Below, in pieces: positions 1 through 7,945 of a DNA stretch of 64,000 nt. Made by a program: the position numbers and the translations under genes. The DNA comes from DASRHK01 sp035650495 (lineage in GTDB: Bacteria > Pseudomonadota > Gammaproteobacteria > Nevskiales > Nevskiaceae). The notes beneath the pieces are model-generated. The model was not told the DNA's origin. It worked only from the letters and a program-made list of their open reading frames with translations, and made no database searches. Location: contig DASRHK010000026.1 in the NCBI GenBank assembly GCA_035650495.1, positions 11,261-75,260 of the forward strand. Reading direction: 5' to 3'. Position 1 is the first letter of the stretch, and each line of letters begins with the position of its first letter.

Positions 1-996
1 CGAGTTCGACGCGTTCTGATTCTCGTTGCCTGCGGCGACGATGAACACGGAGCCGCGCGAGCGCGCGCCGTTGATCGCCGTCTGCGTCGTCGTGTCGCAG
101 GCGCCGCTGCCGCCGAGCGAGAGCGAGAGGACCTTGGCGACGTTCGGATTCGCGGGAACGCCGCTGACGGTGCCGCCCGACGCCCAGGTGATCGCGTCGG
201 CGATGTCGGAGGTGTAGCCGCCGCACTTGCCGAGCACGCGTGCCGGGAGGACTTTTGCGTTGTAGGCGACGCCAGCGACGCCGTTGGCGTTGTTCGTCAC
301 CGCGGCGATCGTGCCCGCGACATGGGTGCCGTGCCAGCTCGAGTTCGACGAGCCCGCGCCGGCGCCGCACTGGCCGAGCGAATACCAGTCGCCAGGATCC
401 TTCGCGTCGGCATCGCGGCCGTCGCCGTCGTTCGACACCGACGTGTCGGAGATGAAGTCGTAGCCGCCGACGATGTTGGCGACGAGATCCGCGTGCGGAC
501 GGTAGCCCGTGTCGATCACGGCCACGACCACGCCCGATCCCGTCGACAGATCCCACGCCGCCGGCAGGCGCAGGCCGCCGTTGGCTTCGAAGTACTGCCA
601 CTGCTCGTTGTAGCGCGTGTCGTTCGGCGTGAACAGCGCATGCATGATGCGGTCTTCTTCGGCGTACTCGACGGCCGGGTTGTGCTTGAACTCGTTGATC
701 AGCGCGTTGAGCTCGGCGGCCGGAAGGCGGCGCCCGATCTTCATGACGTCGGCGCCGTTGCCGTTGACGTGCACGTGCGACAGCGGCACCGCCAGCCGCG
801 CGGCGACGCTCTGCATCAGGCCGCTCACCCGCTGCAGGTGATCCGGCTGCGCGTGGTCTTCCTTGAACTTGACGATGATGCGCTGGGGCGGCCCCTGCTG
901 ATCGAGGAGCTGCGCCGAGGCGCCGAACGAGATTGCCGCGAGCAACACGAAAAGCAGAAACCCGGCCCAGGCACGGGCTTGACGAGCGAGACTCAT
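1..996 (-). CDS. S8 (subtilisin-like) secreted serine protease, C-terminus cut off by window edge
   Basis: The 332 codons present begin with a signal peptide (hydrophobic residues 11-28, cleavage near ASA-QLL). An inhibitor-I9-like propeptide follows (about 38-120), then the peptidase domain. Catalytic Asp162 lies in VVVAVIDTGYRPHADL and catalytic His222 in SWHGTHVAGT; the oxyanion-hole Asn is in AAGNEN (about 324). The catalytic Ser lies beyond position 1, so the gene is partial by window edge only. The start ATG at 996 has a strong GGGGGA ribosome site, and the same GGGGGAATTC leader precedes the phosphopantetheinyl transferase at 4491. The family degrades extracellular protein; the substrate is unknown. 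Confidence 0.93.
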   Translation of the reverse strand, partial: MSLARQARAWAGFLLFVLLAAISFGASAQLLDQQGPPQRIIVKFKEDHAQPDHLQRVSGLMQSVAARLAVPLSHVHVNGNGADVMKIGRRLPAAELNALINEFKHNPAVEYAEEDRIMHALFTPNDTRYNEQWQYFEANGGLRLPAAWDLSTGSGVVVAVIDTGYRPHADLVANIVGGYDFISDTSVSNDGDGRDADAKDPGDWYSLGQCGAGAGSSNSSWHGTHVAGTIAAVTNNANGVAGVAYNAKVLPARVLGKCGGYTSDIADAITWASGGTVSGVPANPNVAKVLSLSLGGSGACDTTTQTAINGARSRGSVFIVAAGNENQNASNS

Positions 997-1141
997 GAAT
1001 TCCCCCTGCGAAACGGTCTTTGGTCGCGCCTGCTTCGAGCAGGCTCCGCGCCGCACTGCAGCTTCCCCCGAAACCCCGGCGCATCCAAAAAGGATGGCGG
1101 AGTCTAGGGACCGGATTTCAGCGCTGCAACGTGAAGTGAGC

Positions 1142-1157
1142 GTCAGGTTTTCCTGAC
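1142..1157 (-). terminator. short hairpin after the TonB-like lipoprotein gene
   Basis: A perfect 6-bp stem GTCAGG/CCTGAC with a TTTT loop lies 50 bp past the minus-strand stop at 1208 and upstream of the S8 protease. There is no T-tract on the minus strand, so terminator activity is a weak inference. Confidence 0.25.
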
Positions 1158-1207
1158 AGGCGAATCAGGTCTTGGCGCGATCGTATACGCTTCGGAAATC
1201 GAAGCAG

Positions 1208-1576
1208 CTACTGCGTCGAGTAGGTGTCGAGATGCACGCAGTCGGAGGTCGCGAAGGACTTGCGCGCGTAGCGCCATTGCACGAGCGCGTTGATCGAAGC
1301 CTGATCGAACACGCCTTGCGGGCTCGAGTCGAGGACGACCACGTTGAACGGCACGCCGGCGGCGGCGACGTCGTACTGCAGCAGCACCCAGCCGTCCTGC
1401 TTCACCGGCATCGCCTGGCGCGGATAGATCGGGTTGATGCTGTAGAGCTGCTTGAGATTCGCGCACGGGCTGCGCGCATCCATGCCGACCGGCGCTGGAC
1501 GCGGCCGCAGGAAGCCATGATCGGCGGGCACGCAGCCGGCCACGCACACGGCCAACAGGATCGCTCCTCCCCTCAT
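1208..1576 (-). CDS. small lipoprotein with TonB C-terminal-like domain
   Basis: The 122-residue protein starts with a lipoprotein signal (lipobox VAGC, Cys15). Residues about 50-105 match the TonB C-terminal fold: YPRQAMPVKQDGWVLLQYDV, followed by a VVVLDSSP strand and the ALVQWRY helix. Such stand-alone domains are periplasmic and can bind TonB-box or partner proteins. It lacks the TonB transmembrane anchor and proline-rich spacer, so it is not a complete energy transducer. It lies 24 bp downstream of the HemD-like gene and may share its transcript. Confidence 0.8.
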   Translation of the reverse strand: MRGGAILLAVCVAGCVPADHGFLRPRPAPVGMDARSPCANLKQLYSINPIYPRQAMPVKQDGWVLLQYDVAAAGVPFNVVVLDSSPQGVFDQASINALVQWRYARKSFATSDCVHLDTYSTQ

Positions 1577-1600
1577 CGCCCCCCCGGGTGTGATGTGACC

Positions 1601-2428
1601 TTAGCGTAGCGCGGGGCCGAGCCGCTCGGCCAGCGCCGTCGCCAGCGGCTTCATGAAGAACGATGCCTCCGGCATGAGGTCGACGCGCCAGCCTTTTGCG
1701 CGGAGCGTGTCCGCGACCACCGGCCCCACGGCGGCGACGCAAGTGCGCGCGAGCCCGCCCGCGAGCGCGTCGGTGGCGCTGCGCGCCTGCGCGACGCGCG
1801 CCAGACGCTCGACCTGCTGCAAGCTGGTGAAGGCGATCGCGTCGACGCGTCCTGCCGCGATCTCCTCGATCAGCTGCACGATCGCGCGCTCTTCGGCGGC
1901 GTCGGCGTAGACGTACGGCGCGACGGTCGTGACCTGCGCGCCGGCCGCGCGCAGGAAATCGACGAGCGCGCGATTGGGCTCCGTGCCGTAGAGCTGCACG
2001 CCGACGCGACGACCTTGCAGATTCCCGGCGCGCAGCGACTCGATCACGCCGGCGGTCGTCGGCTGCGCGGCGACGAGATCGGGCTTGAGGCCGAGCTCGC
2101 GCATCGCGCGTCCCGGCTTGGGTCCGCGCGCGATCTTGCGCACGCGCGCGAGCTGCTCGACGAAAGCCGCGCGCACATGCGGGCGATGACGATCGATGCA
2201 CGACAGCAACCGGCGCAAGCCTTCACCCGTCAGCAGGATCAGGTCATCGCAGCCACCGGCGGCGAATTTCTCGACCCATGCGAGAACGGGCGCGGGATCC
2301 GGCGCGTCGTGGATCTCCACCATGGGGCAGCGCAGCACCTTGGCGCCGCGGCGCTCGAGCAGCGCGGCGAACACGTCGAGCTCGCGCGATTCCGCGATCG
2401 CGACGACGCGTCCGTCGAGATCGCCCAC
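1601..2428 (-). CDS. hemD: uroporphyrinogen-III synthase (HemD family)
   Basis: The 275-residue protein has the two-lobed HemD pattern: GRVVAIAESRELDVFAALLERRGA at the N-terminus, the linker segment with LILLTGEGLRRLL, and the second lobe with VAAVGPVVADTLRAKGW near the C-terminus. The family cyclises hydroxymethylbilane to uroporphyrinogen III in the cytosol for tetrapyrrole synthesis. The start is GTG at 2428, one base after the stop of the upstream membrane-protein gene, so translation is probably coupled. No hemC or hemX is adjacent, so it could be a second, non-canonical HemD paralogue; length and motifs look intact. Confidence 0.82.
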   Translation of the reverse strand: MGDLDGRVVAIAESRELDVFAALLERRGAKVLRCPMVEIHDAPDPAPVLAWVEKFAAGGCDDLILLTGEGLRRLLSCIDRHRPHVRAAFVEQLARVRKIARGPKPGRAMRELGLKPDLVAAQPTTAGVIESLRAGNLQGRRVGVQLYGTEPNRALVDFLRAAGAQVTTVAPYVYADAAEERAIVQLIEEIAAGRVDAIAFTSLQQVERLARVAQARSATDALAGGLARTCVAAVGPVVADTLRAKGWRVDLMPEASFFMKPLATALAERLGPALR

Positions 2429-2429
2429 G

Positions 2430-3197
2430 CTATTCCCGGTTCACCGTCGCGTCGGCGATGCGCTGGTTGGAGCGGAACAGCACGACCTTCATGAAGGGCA
2501 CCGTCGGATCGAACGCGAGGTACTTCGACGCGGCGCGCGCAGCGAGCGCGCGATTGGGATAGGGGCCGTAGGTGTCGCTCATCGCAATCCACACTTCGGT
2601 CGCCGACTGGTAGCGCGTGGAGATGGCCGACAGGCTGGCGCGGCACCAGCGATCGAAGCCTTCCGAGCCGGTGCCATAGGCTTCGACGTCGGCGTCGCGT
2701 CCGGTCGCCGCGGCCGGCGCGTCGAGCGCTTTCGCCAGGTACGGCTTCGCCGCGATCGCCTCCGAATCGACCTTGAAGCCGATGATCTTCCAATCGCCGT
2801 GCTGGCGAGTGAGCGCGACGCGGATGACCGCATCGCCCGCCGCGAACGTGGCGCGCGCGAAGTACAAGGCCGTCACGCTGAGCCCTTTGCTGGTCAGCGT
2901 CATGCTGGCGTCGCCGTCGGCACCGCTGTAGCCCTGCAGCCCGCCGAGCTGACGGAAGCGTCCGAACATGCGCTCGAGCACGCCCTGCCCGACCGACTGG
3001 ATGAGCTCCGGCGCGGCGCGCTCGACGAGCGCCTGCTCGTTCCAGTCGGCGCAGATCGTCTGCACGGAGGCGTCGACGAACGCGCGGCTGTCGCGGTCGA
3101 GCTCCGGTCCCTTGATCGTGGCGTAGACCAGGCCCAGCCCGCCGATGACGACGAGCATCAGCAGCAGCGAGCCCAGGAACATCAGGAAATTTCGCAT
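2430..3197 (-). CDS. single-pass membrane protein of unknown function
   Basis: The 255-residue protein has one N-terminal transmembrane helix (about residues 4-27, MFLGSLLLMLVVIGGLGLVY), then a soluble and presumably periplasmic domain with few motifs. An ATG start at 3197 fits the membrane anchor better than longer upstream options, which would add an Arg-rich, unlikely leader. It sits directly upstream of hemD on the same strand. I do not recognise the family; no catalytic residues stand out. Confidence 0.75.
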   Translation of the reverse strand: MRNFLMFLGSLLLMLVVIGGLGLVYATIKGPELDRDSRAFVDASVQTICADWNEQALVERAAPELIQSVGQGVLERMFGRFRQLGGLQGYSGADGDASMTLTSKGLSVTALYFARATFAAGDAVIRVALTRQHGDWKIIGFKVDSEAIAAKPYLAKALDAPAAATGRDADVEAYGTGSEGFDRWCRASLSAISTRYQSATEVWIAMSDTYGPYPNRALAARAASKYLAFDPTVPFMKVVLFRSNQRIADATVNRE

Positions 3198-3325
3198 GGT
3201 GTCGCGCCCGCTCCCCGATCCGGCGACGTCCCGTGATCGCTGGAGTATACGGGGCGAACTTCGCTCGGCGCTCGCGCGTCCAAGTCTGTGACGGCCCGCG
3301 TGGCCGGTCCGGGAGCTCAACTGCC

Positions 3326-3742
3326 ATGAAAGCATTGCATCGATTCAGCCCTGTCCCGCTCGTCGTCCTGATCGCGAGCGTCGCGAGCGCCGCCGACCGG
3401 CCGAGCGCCGACGACATCGCCAAGGCGCGCGCCGAATGCCACACGCAGACCGCCCGTCTGGCGGAGCTCGAGCGCGACGCCAGCTGGTGCACCGACGACC
3501 AGAAGCTCTTGCAGACGCGCGACGCCGCGGAGCACAGCTGCGCACACTCCGAGGATCTGCTGATCGCGGCCGGCGTCGAGCCGAAGCCCGCGCAGCCCAA
3601 GGCCGCGCCGCCGGCGCCGCCGTCGATCACGATCACCGAGAAAGTGCGGACGGGCGCGACGCAGACCGCGTCGGCGGAGCCGGTCGCGCAGTTCGCCGCG
3701 ATGGAAGTCGATCGCCGCTGCGAGCCGGGCGCGAAGCGCTAG
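3326..3742 (+). CDS. small secreted protein of unknown function
   Basis: The 138-residue protein starts with a signal peptide (residues 1-22, cleavage near VASA-ADRP). It has four cysteines in the mature N-terminal half, an alanine/proline-rich middle, and a short acidic/basic C-terminus. The start at 3326 is chosen because it opens directly into the signal peptide. Its last four bases overlap the end of the convergent phosphopantetheinyl transferase gene. No family recognised. Confidence 0.6.
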   Translation: MKALHRFSPVPLVVLIASVASAADRPSADDIAKARAECHTQTARLAELERDASWCTDDQKLLQTRDAAEHSCAHSEDLLIAAGVEPKPAQPKAAPPAPPSITITEKVRTGATQTASAEPVAQFAAMEVDRRCEPGAKR

Positions 3743-4491
3743 ACGGAATCGCTCACTGCAATCGCGATGCCGGTGAGGACCAGTCCTCGCCGGAACGCGA
3801 AGCGCCCGAACAGCCGCCCCTGGTAGGCCTCGACGATCCGCGTGGTCTTGCGCGGATGCACCGCGAAGCTGCCGAGCCCCAGGTTCCAGCCGACGACGTC
3901 GAGCGCGACGTCCTGGAAGTCGAGCCACTGCGACGTGAGCTCGTACTGGCATTTGTAGAACGATTCCTTCGCGCTGAACATCAGCGCCGCGATCTGCGCC
4001 TGCTCGCGCGGGTCGAGCTGCTCCAGCCAGCGCTGCTCTTCGGGCAGCAGCACTTCGCTCCAGACGTCGCGCGTCACCCGGCCGATCGACTCGACGTCGA
4101 TGCCGATGCCGCGGAAGCGCGAGCGCTCGGCGACCGCGGCCGCGGAGAATCCTTGCGTGTGGGTGATGCTGCCGACCAGCGTCGAAGGCCACTGCGGGCG
4201 GCGGTCGGCCCCGCCGACGAGCGGGTAATCGTGGATGCCGTACTGGGCGAGCGCGCGGCGCGCGCAGAGACGCCCTGCTGCGAATTCCGAAGCGCGCTTG
4301 GCGACGGCTGCTCCGATGTGCTTGCGCTCGGCCGTCGACAGCATCGACGGGTCGCCGGGTCCGGACAGCTCGGCCGTCGCGATGCCCGCGGGCAGAAGCT
4401 CCTGGAACACTGCCGACATGCGCGCGGGATTGCGCGCCCTCGGCTCGTGCGCCATCGACAGATGGGCGCGGGATCCCGGCCTGGTGTGCAT
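3739..4491 (-). CDS. 4'-phosphopantetheinyl transferase, Sfp/EntD type
   Basis: The 250-residue enzyme transfers the phosphopantetheine arm of CoA to a serine on carrier proteins. Visible motifs are FRGIGIDVE (Mg ligands Asp132 and Glu134) and FSAKESFYK (Glu176, Lys175 and Lys180). The upstream WPSTLVGSITHTQG segment matches the family SIsH region. The ATG at 4491 has a GGGGGA ribosome site. It stands divergently 230 bp from the exopolysaccharide operon, which encodes three carrier domains, and a fourth lies at 24.9 kb. It is therefore the obvious activator of that assembly line (inference from context; Sfp-type enzymes are broad). Confidence 0.92.
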   Translation of the reverse strand: MHTRPGSRAHLSMAHEPRARNPARMSAVFQELLPAGIATAELSGPGDPSMLSTAERKHIGAAVAKRASEFAAGRLCARRALAQYGIHDYPLVGGADRRPQWPSTLVGSITHTQGFSAAAVAERSRFRGIGIDVESIGRVTRDVWSEVLLPEEQRWLEQLDPREQAQIAALMFSAKESFYKCQYELTSQWLDFQDVALDVVGWNLGLGSFAVHPRKTTRIVEAYQGRLFGRFAFRRGLVLTGIAIAVSDSV

Positions 4492-4721
4492 CACGAATTC
4501 CCCCGAGTGGTGGTGAGGTTCGTCCGCATGGTGGACGCAGCGTAGGGCGCGTCGCCCTGCACGTCAGTCAGCTAGCGTACAAAGCGTTGAACTTTTACCT
4601 CGCCGTGACGGCTTTTCCCCCGCGCGCAAGCCCGCGAAAACAACGTACGAGAACGGACAGATTCGTCGCCGGATGGGAGCAAGAATCGCCTCCAAGTTGA
4701 ACCTCCGGAGAGGGAAACGTC
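4492..4721 (+). promoter_or_regulatory. divergent promoter region, phosphopantetheinyl transferase / exopolysaccharide operon
   Basis: This 230-bp gap must hold promoters for both directions. The plus-strand operon has a strong ribosome site (CCGGAGAGGG) ending 7 bases before its ATG. An imperfect inverted repeat, CGTCC-N7-GGACG at about 4521-4537, resembles with one extra spacer base the GTCC-N6-GGAC palindromes found at 26.9-30.5 kb. I could not pick a confident -35/-10 pair. Confidence 0.45.
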
Positions 4722-5633
4722 ATGTCACTGCACCGTCATCGCTTGCTGTTCGCCATTGCCGCGATCGCGCTCGCCGGCTGCGCAACCGATGCGCCGCTCG
4801 ACAACGCCGCGATCGAGATGAAGGACCCGGCGATCGCGCCGACCGTCCACAACGCGGTGTTCCGCACCGAGGCGCCGAAGAAATCGGAAGCCGTCGATCA
4901 GGACGCCGATCCGCTGCTGAAGCTCGGTCCCGGCGACGCCGTGTCGGTGCAGGTGTTCGGACGGCCCGAGATGAGCACGACGACCTACGTCACCGATCAG
5001 GGCACCATCGACGTTCCGCTCGCGGGCGCCGTGAAAGTCGAAGGCCTGTCGCCCGCGAAAGCGGCGCAGCGCGTCGCCTGGGCGCTGCGCGACGGACAGT
5101 TCCTCAACGATCCGCACGTCAACATCACGCTGTCGAGCTTCAAGAGCCAGCAGGTCTCGGTGCTCGGCGAAGTGCACACGCCCGGCCGCTTCCCGATCGA
5201 GTCGCGCACGACGCCGCTCGACCTCCTCGCCCAAGCCGGCGGGCCGACGGAGAACGCGTCCGACGTGATCTACGTCCTGCGTCCCGACGGCAAGGGCAAC
5301 GTCTCGCGCTACGTCGTCGACCTCGCCTCGCTGCGCTCCGACGGCGCGCTGCCGCAGCTCTCGCTGCGCGGCGGCGATTCGCTCTACGTGCCGAAGGCCG
5401 ATCAGTTCTACATCTACGGCGAAGTGCACACGCCGAACATGTACCGCCTCGAGCCCGGCATGACCGTGCTGCAGGCGATCGCGCGCGGCGGCGGCATCAC
5501 GCCGCGCGGCAGCCCGAGCCGCATCGAGATCAGCCGCCACGCCGAGGACGGCAAGCTCGTCACGGTGAGCGTCAAGCCCACCGACCCCGTGCAGCCCAAC
5601 GACGTGATCCGTGTGAAGGAGAGGATTTTCTAA
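4722..5633 (+). CDS. outer-membrane polysaccharide export lipoprotein (OPX/Wza/EpsE family)
   Basis: The 303-residue lipoprotein (lipobox LAGC, Cys20) carries a polysaccharide-export domain (about 65-150: LLKLGPGDAVSVQVFGRPEM) and two SLBB-type repeats (about 150-225 and 230-290: VSVLGEVHTPGRFPI and FYIYGEVHTPNMYRLEPG). OPX proteins form the outer-membrane channel through which Wzy-polymerised polysaccharide leaves the cell. It is the first gene of a 12-gene plus-strand run, and its stop overlaps the next start (TAATG). The repeated GEVHTP segment is typical for the family. Confidence 0.95.
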   Translation: MSLHRHRLLFAIAAIALAGCATDAPLDNAAIEMKDPAIAPTVHNAVFRTEAPKKSEAVDQDADPLLKLGPGDAVSVQVFGRPEMSTTTYVTDQGTIDVPLAGAVKVEGLSPAKAAQRVAWALRDGQFLNDPHVNITLSSFKSQQVSVLGEVHTPGRFPIESRTTPLDLLAQAGGPTENASDVIYVLRPDGKGNVSRYVVDLASLRSDGALPQLSLRGGDSLYVPKADQFYIYGEVHTPNMYRLEPGMTVLQAIARGGGITPRGSPSRIEISRHAEDGKLVTVSVKPTDPVQPNDVIRVKERIF

Positions 5634-7102
5634 TGCAGCCCAACGATCCCAATGCCGGCGCGCTCGCCGTGCCCACGCAAGGCGGCGCGCTCGCGCATCC
5701 CTCCCCGTACGGCTACGGGATGGGACCCGCACCCGGCGCGCCCGCGGGCGGCATGTCGATCCCGCAGATCTTCGCGATCGGCCGCGCGCGCTGGCGACAG
5801 GGCGCGTGGATCGCCGGCGTGGTCATCGTGATGACCGCGCTGGTGACGCTGGTGATCCCGAAGACCTACACCGCGAGCGCGTCGGTGATGGTGAGCTACG
5901 ACGTCAACGATCCGCTCGGCGGGCGCGAATTCCCCGCCGGCCTGCTGTCGAGCTACATGTCGACGCAGGTCGAGCTGGTCGGCAGCCCCGCCGTGCTGCT
6001 GCAGGTGGTGGATCAGCTCAAGCTCACGCAGAACAAGGACTACGCGAGCGGCTTCGACGGCGATCCGCGCGCGCTGCGCGAATGGGTGGCGAAGAAGCTC
6101 ACGAAGGATCTGGAGATCAAGCAAGGCAACTACGGCAGCCAGCTGATCAACGTCACGGCGTCGGCGAACGACCCGCACCTCGCCGCGTCGATCGCCAACG
6201 AGGTGGTCGAGACCTATTCCGACCAGGCGCATCGCCGCCTGACCGATCCGGCCGCCGACACCGCGCATCGCTACGGCAAGGAGATCGAGGAGCTCAAGAC
6301 CAAGGTGCAGGTCGCGCAGCAGAAGCTCGACGACTTCCGCCAGCGCACCAGCATGGTCGACATCCAGGCCAAGGCCGACGTCGACATCGCGCTGTTGAAC
6401 GAGCTCGAGCACAAGCTGCTCGACGCCAGGAACGCGCGGCGCAGCGCGGAGTCGAAGCAGTCCTCCGATCCGGGCGTGAGCTCGGCGGTGCTCGGCTCGA
6501 CCATGGTGCAGGGCCTGAAGGCGCAGCTCGCGACGCAGGAAGCGCGCATGGCCGAGCTGCGCACCACGCTCGGGCCGCGGCATCCGGACATCGTCCAGCT
6601 CCAGCAGCAGATCGACTCGACGCGCGCATCGCTCAACACCGAAGTGCATCGCTACGCGAGCAGCAACGACGCCGACCTCTCCCAGTCGAAGCAGCTCGAA
6701 GACAAGCTCTCCGCCGCCGTCGAGGAGCAGCGCAAGAAGCTCGTCGACATCCGTCGCATGCAGGACGAAGGCTCGCGCTACCAGATCGAGTTCGACACCG
6801 CGCAGGCGGCTTACAAGAAAGCGCTCGAAGGCTATGAGCAGGTGATGATCGCCTCGAGCGGCCAGTACACCAACGTGCACATCGTCAATCGCGCGACCCC
6901 GCCGCTCAAGGCCGCGAAGCCGAAATTCCTGATCAATCTTCTGATGGGCATCGTGTTCGGTGGCGCGCTCGGCGTGGCCATCCCGTTCGCCCGTGAGCTC
7001 GTCGGCCGCCGCGTGCGCTGCCGCGACGATCTGGAGCGGGATCACGGCATCCCGGTCCTCGTCGAGTTCGATCCCATGCCGGCCATCAGGAACGCATCAT
7101 GA
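5633..7102 (+). CDS. polysaccharide co-polymerase / chain-length determinant (Wzc N-terminal, EpsF-like)
   Basis: The 489-residue inner-membrane protein has a Pro/Gly-rich cytosolic N-terminus, TM1 (about 58-77), a long periplasmic coiled-coil region (about 205-390) and TM2 (about 425-447). The Wzz motif is near TYTASASVMVSYD. It lacks the kinase domain, which is the separate next gene (ATGA overlap). The family controls polymer length and connects Wzy to the OPX channel. The preceding AAGGAGAGG gives a good ribosome site. Confidence 0.93.
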   Translation: MQPNDPNAGALAVPTQGGALAHPSPYGYGMGPAPGAPAGGMSIPQIFAIGRARWRQGAWIAGVVIVMTALVTLVIPKTYTASASVMVSYDVNDPLGGREFPAGLLSSYMSTQVELVGSPAVLLQVVDQLKLTQNKDYASGFDGDPRALREWVAKKLTKDLEIKQGNYGSQLINVTASANDPHLAASIANEVVETYSDQAHRRLTDPAADTAHRYGKEIEELKTKVQVAQQKLDDFRQRTSMVDIQAKADVDIALLNELEHKLLDARNARRSAESKQSSDPGVSSAVLGSTMVQGLKAQLATQEARMAELRTTLGPRHPDIVQLQQQIDSTRASLNTEVHRYASSNDADLSQSKQLEDKLSAAVEEQRKKLVDIRRMQDEGSRYQIEFDTAQAAYKKALEGYEQVMIASSGQYTNVHIVNRATPPLKAAKPKFLINLLMGIVFGGALGVAIPFARELVGRRVRCRDDLERDHGIPVLVEFDPMPAIRNAS

Positions 7103-7935
7103 ATTGGGGAAACGTCGTGAATAAGCTGCAACGCCGGCCAGAGCCGGCCGTGGAGCGCTCCACCGAGCTCGACGCGATGCGCGTCGAGCCCGCGCCGAGC
7201 TCCAACGAGCTGCGCCCGCTGCCCGAGAGCGACAACACGGTGCGCCACGTGCAGTTCACCAAGCGCGAGCCCGACCTCTCGCCGCGCGCGAACACCAAGC
7301 CGTGGGGCAAGCCGAGCGTGCGCCTGCTCCTGCCCTACGACCCGTTCGATCCGCGCAGCGAGAAGATCCGCACGCTGCGCACCGAGCTCGTGTTGCGCCA
7401 TCAGGGCCGCGAAGGCGCCAACATGGTCGTGATGATCTCGCCGCAGAACGGCGAAGGCCGCTCGCAGGTCGCCGCCGAGCTCGCGGTCGCGTGCGCGCAG
7501 CTCGGTCGCCGCACGCTGCTGGTCGACGCCGACCTGCGCCGTCCCGCGCAGCACATCCTGTTCATGGCGAAGAACCATCTCGGGCTCGCGCAGGCGATCG
7601 CGCGCGGCGAGCAGCCGCGCTGCAGGCCGGTCGAGGGCCTCGACAATCTCATGCTGGTCACCGCCGGCCCGACGCCGCGCAATCCGCTCGAGCTCCTCTC
7701 CGATCGCGCCTTCCGCGATCTCGTCGAGCACTGGCGCGCGAATTTCGACTTCGTGATCATCGACACGCCGCCCGCGTCGCGCTACGCCGACGCGCTCGCC
7801 GTCTCCTCGCTGGTGCGCCGCTGCGTCGCGCTCGCACGCTCGGGTCACACGCCCTACAACGACACGCGCGACATGATCCGCCGCCTGCAAGCCACCGGCT
7901 CCGAGGTCCTCGGCGCAGTCATCAACCATTTCTGA
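7099..7935 (+). CDS. BY-kinase-like P-loop ATPase of polysaccharide export (CpsD/EpsG-like)
   Basis: The 278-residue protein partners the co-polymerase as the detached kinase half. Walker A is SPQNGEGRS (114-122), Walker A' LLVDADLRRP (141-149) and Walker B FVIIDTPP. The Walker A lysine is replaced by Arg121. From memory this is usual in the EpsG-type subfamily (GDGRS) but unlike Wzc/CapB (GEGKS). The C-terminus has no tyrosine cluster, so classical autophosphorylation is not evident. It overlaps the upstream gene by 4 bp and ends 10 bp before the polymerase gene. Confidence 0.9.
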   Translation: MNWGNVVNKLQRRPEPAVERSTELDAMRVEPAPSSNELRPLPESDNTVRHVQFTKREPDLSPRANTKPWGKPSVRLLLPYDPFDPRSEKIRTLRTELVLRHQGREGANMVVMISPQNGEGRSQVAAELAVACAQLGRRTLLVDADLRRPAQHILFMAKNHLGLAQAIARGEQPRCRPVEGLDNLMLVTAGPTPRNPLELLSDRAFRDLVEHWRANFDFVIIDTPPASRYADALAVSSLVRRCVALARSGHTPYNDTRDMIRRLQATGSEVLGAVINHF

Positions 7936-7945
7936 GGAGGGGATC

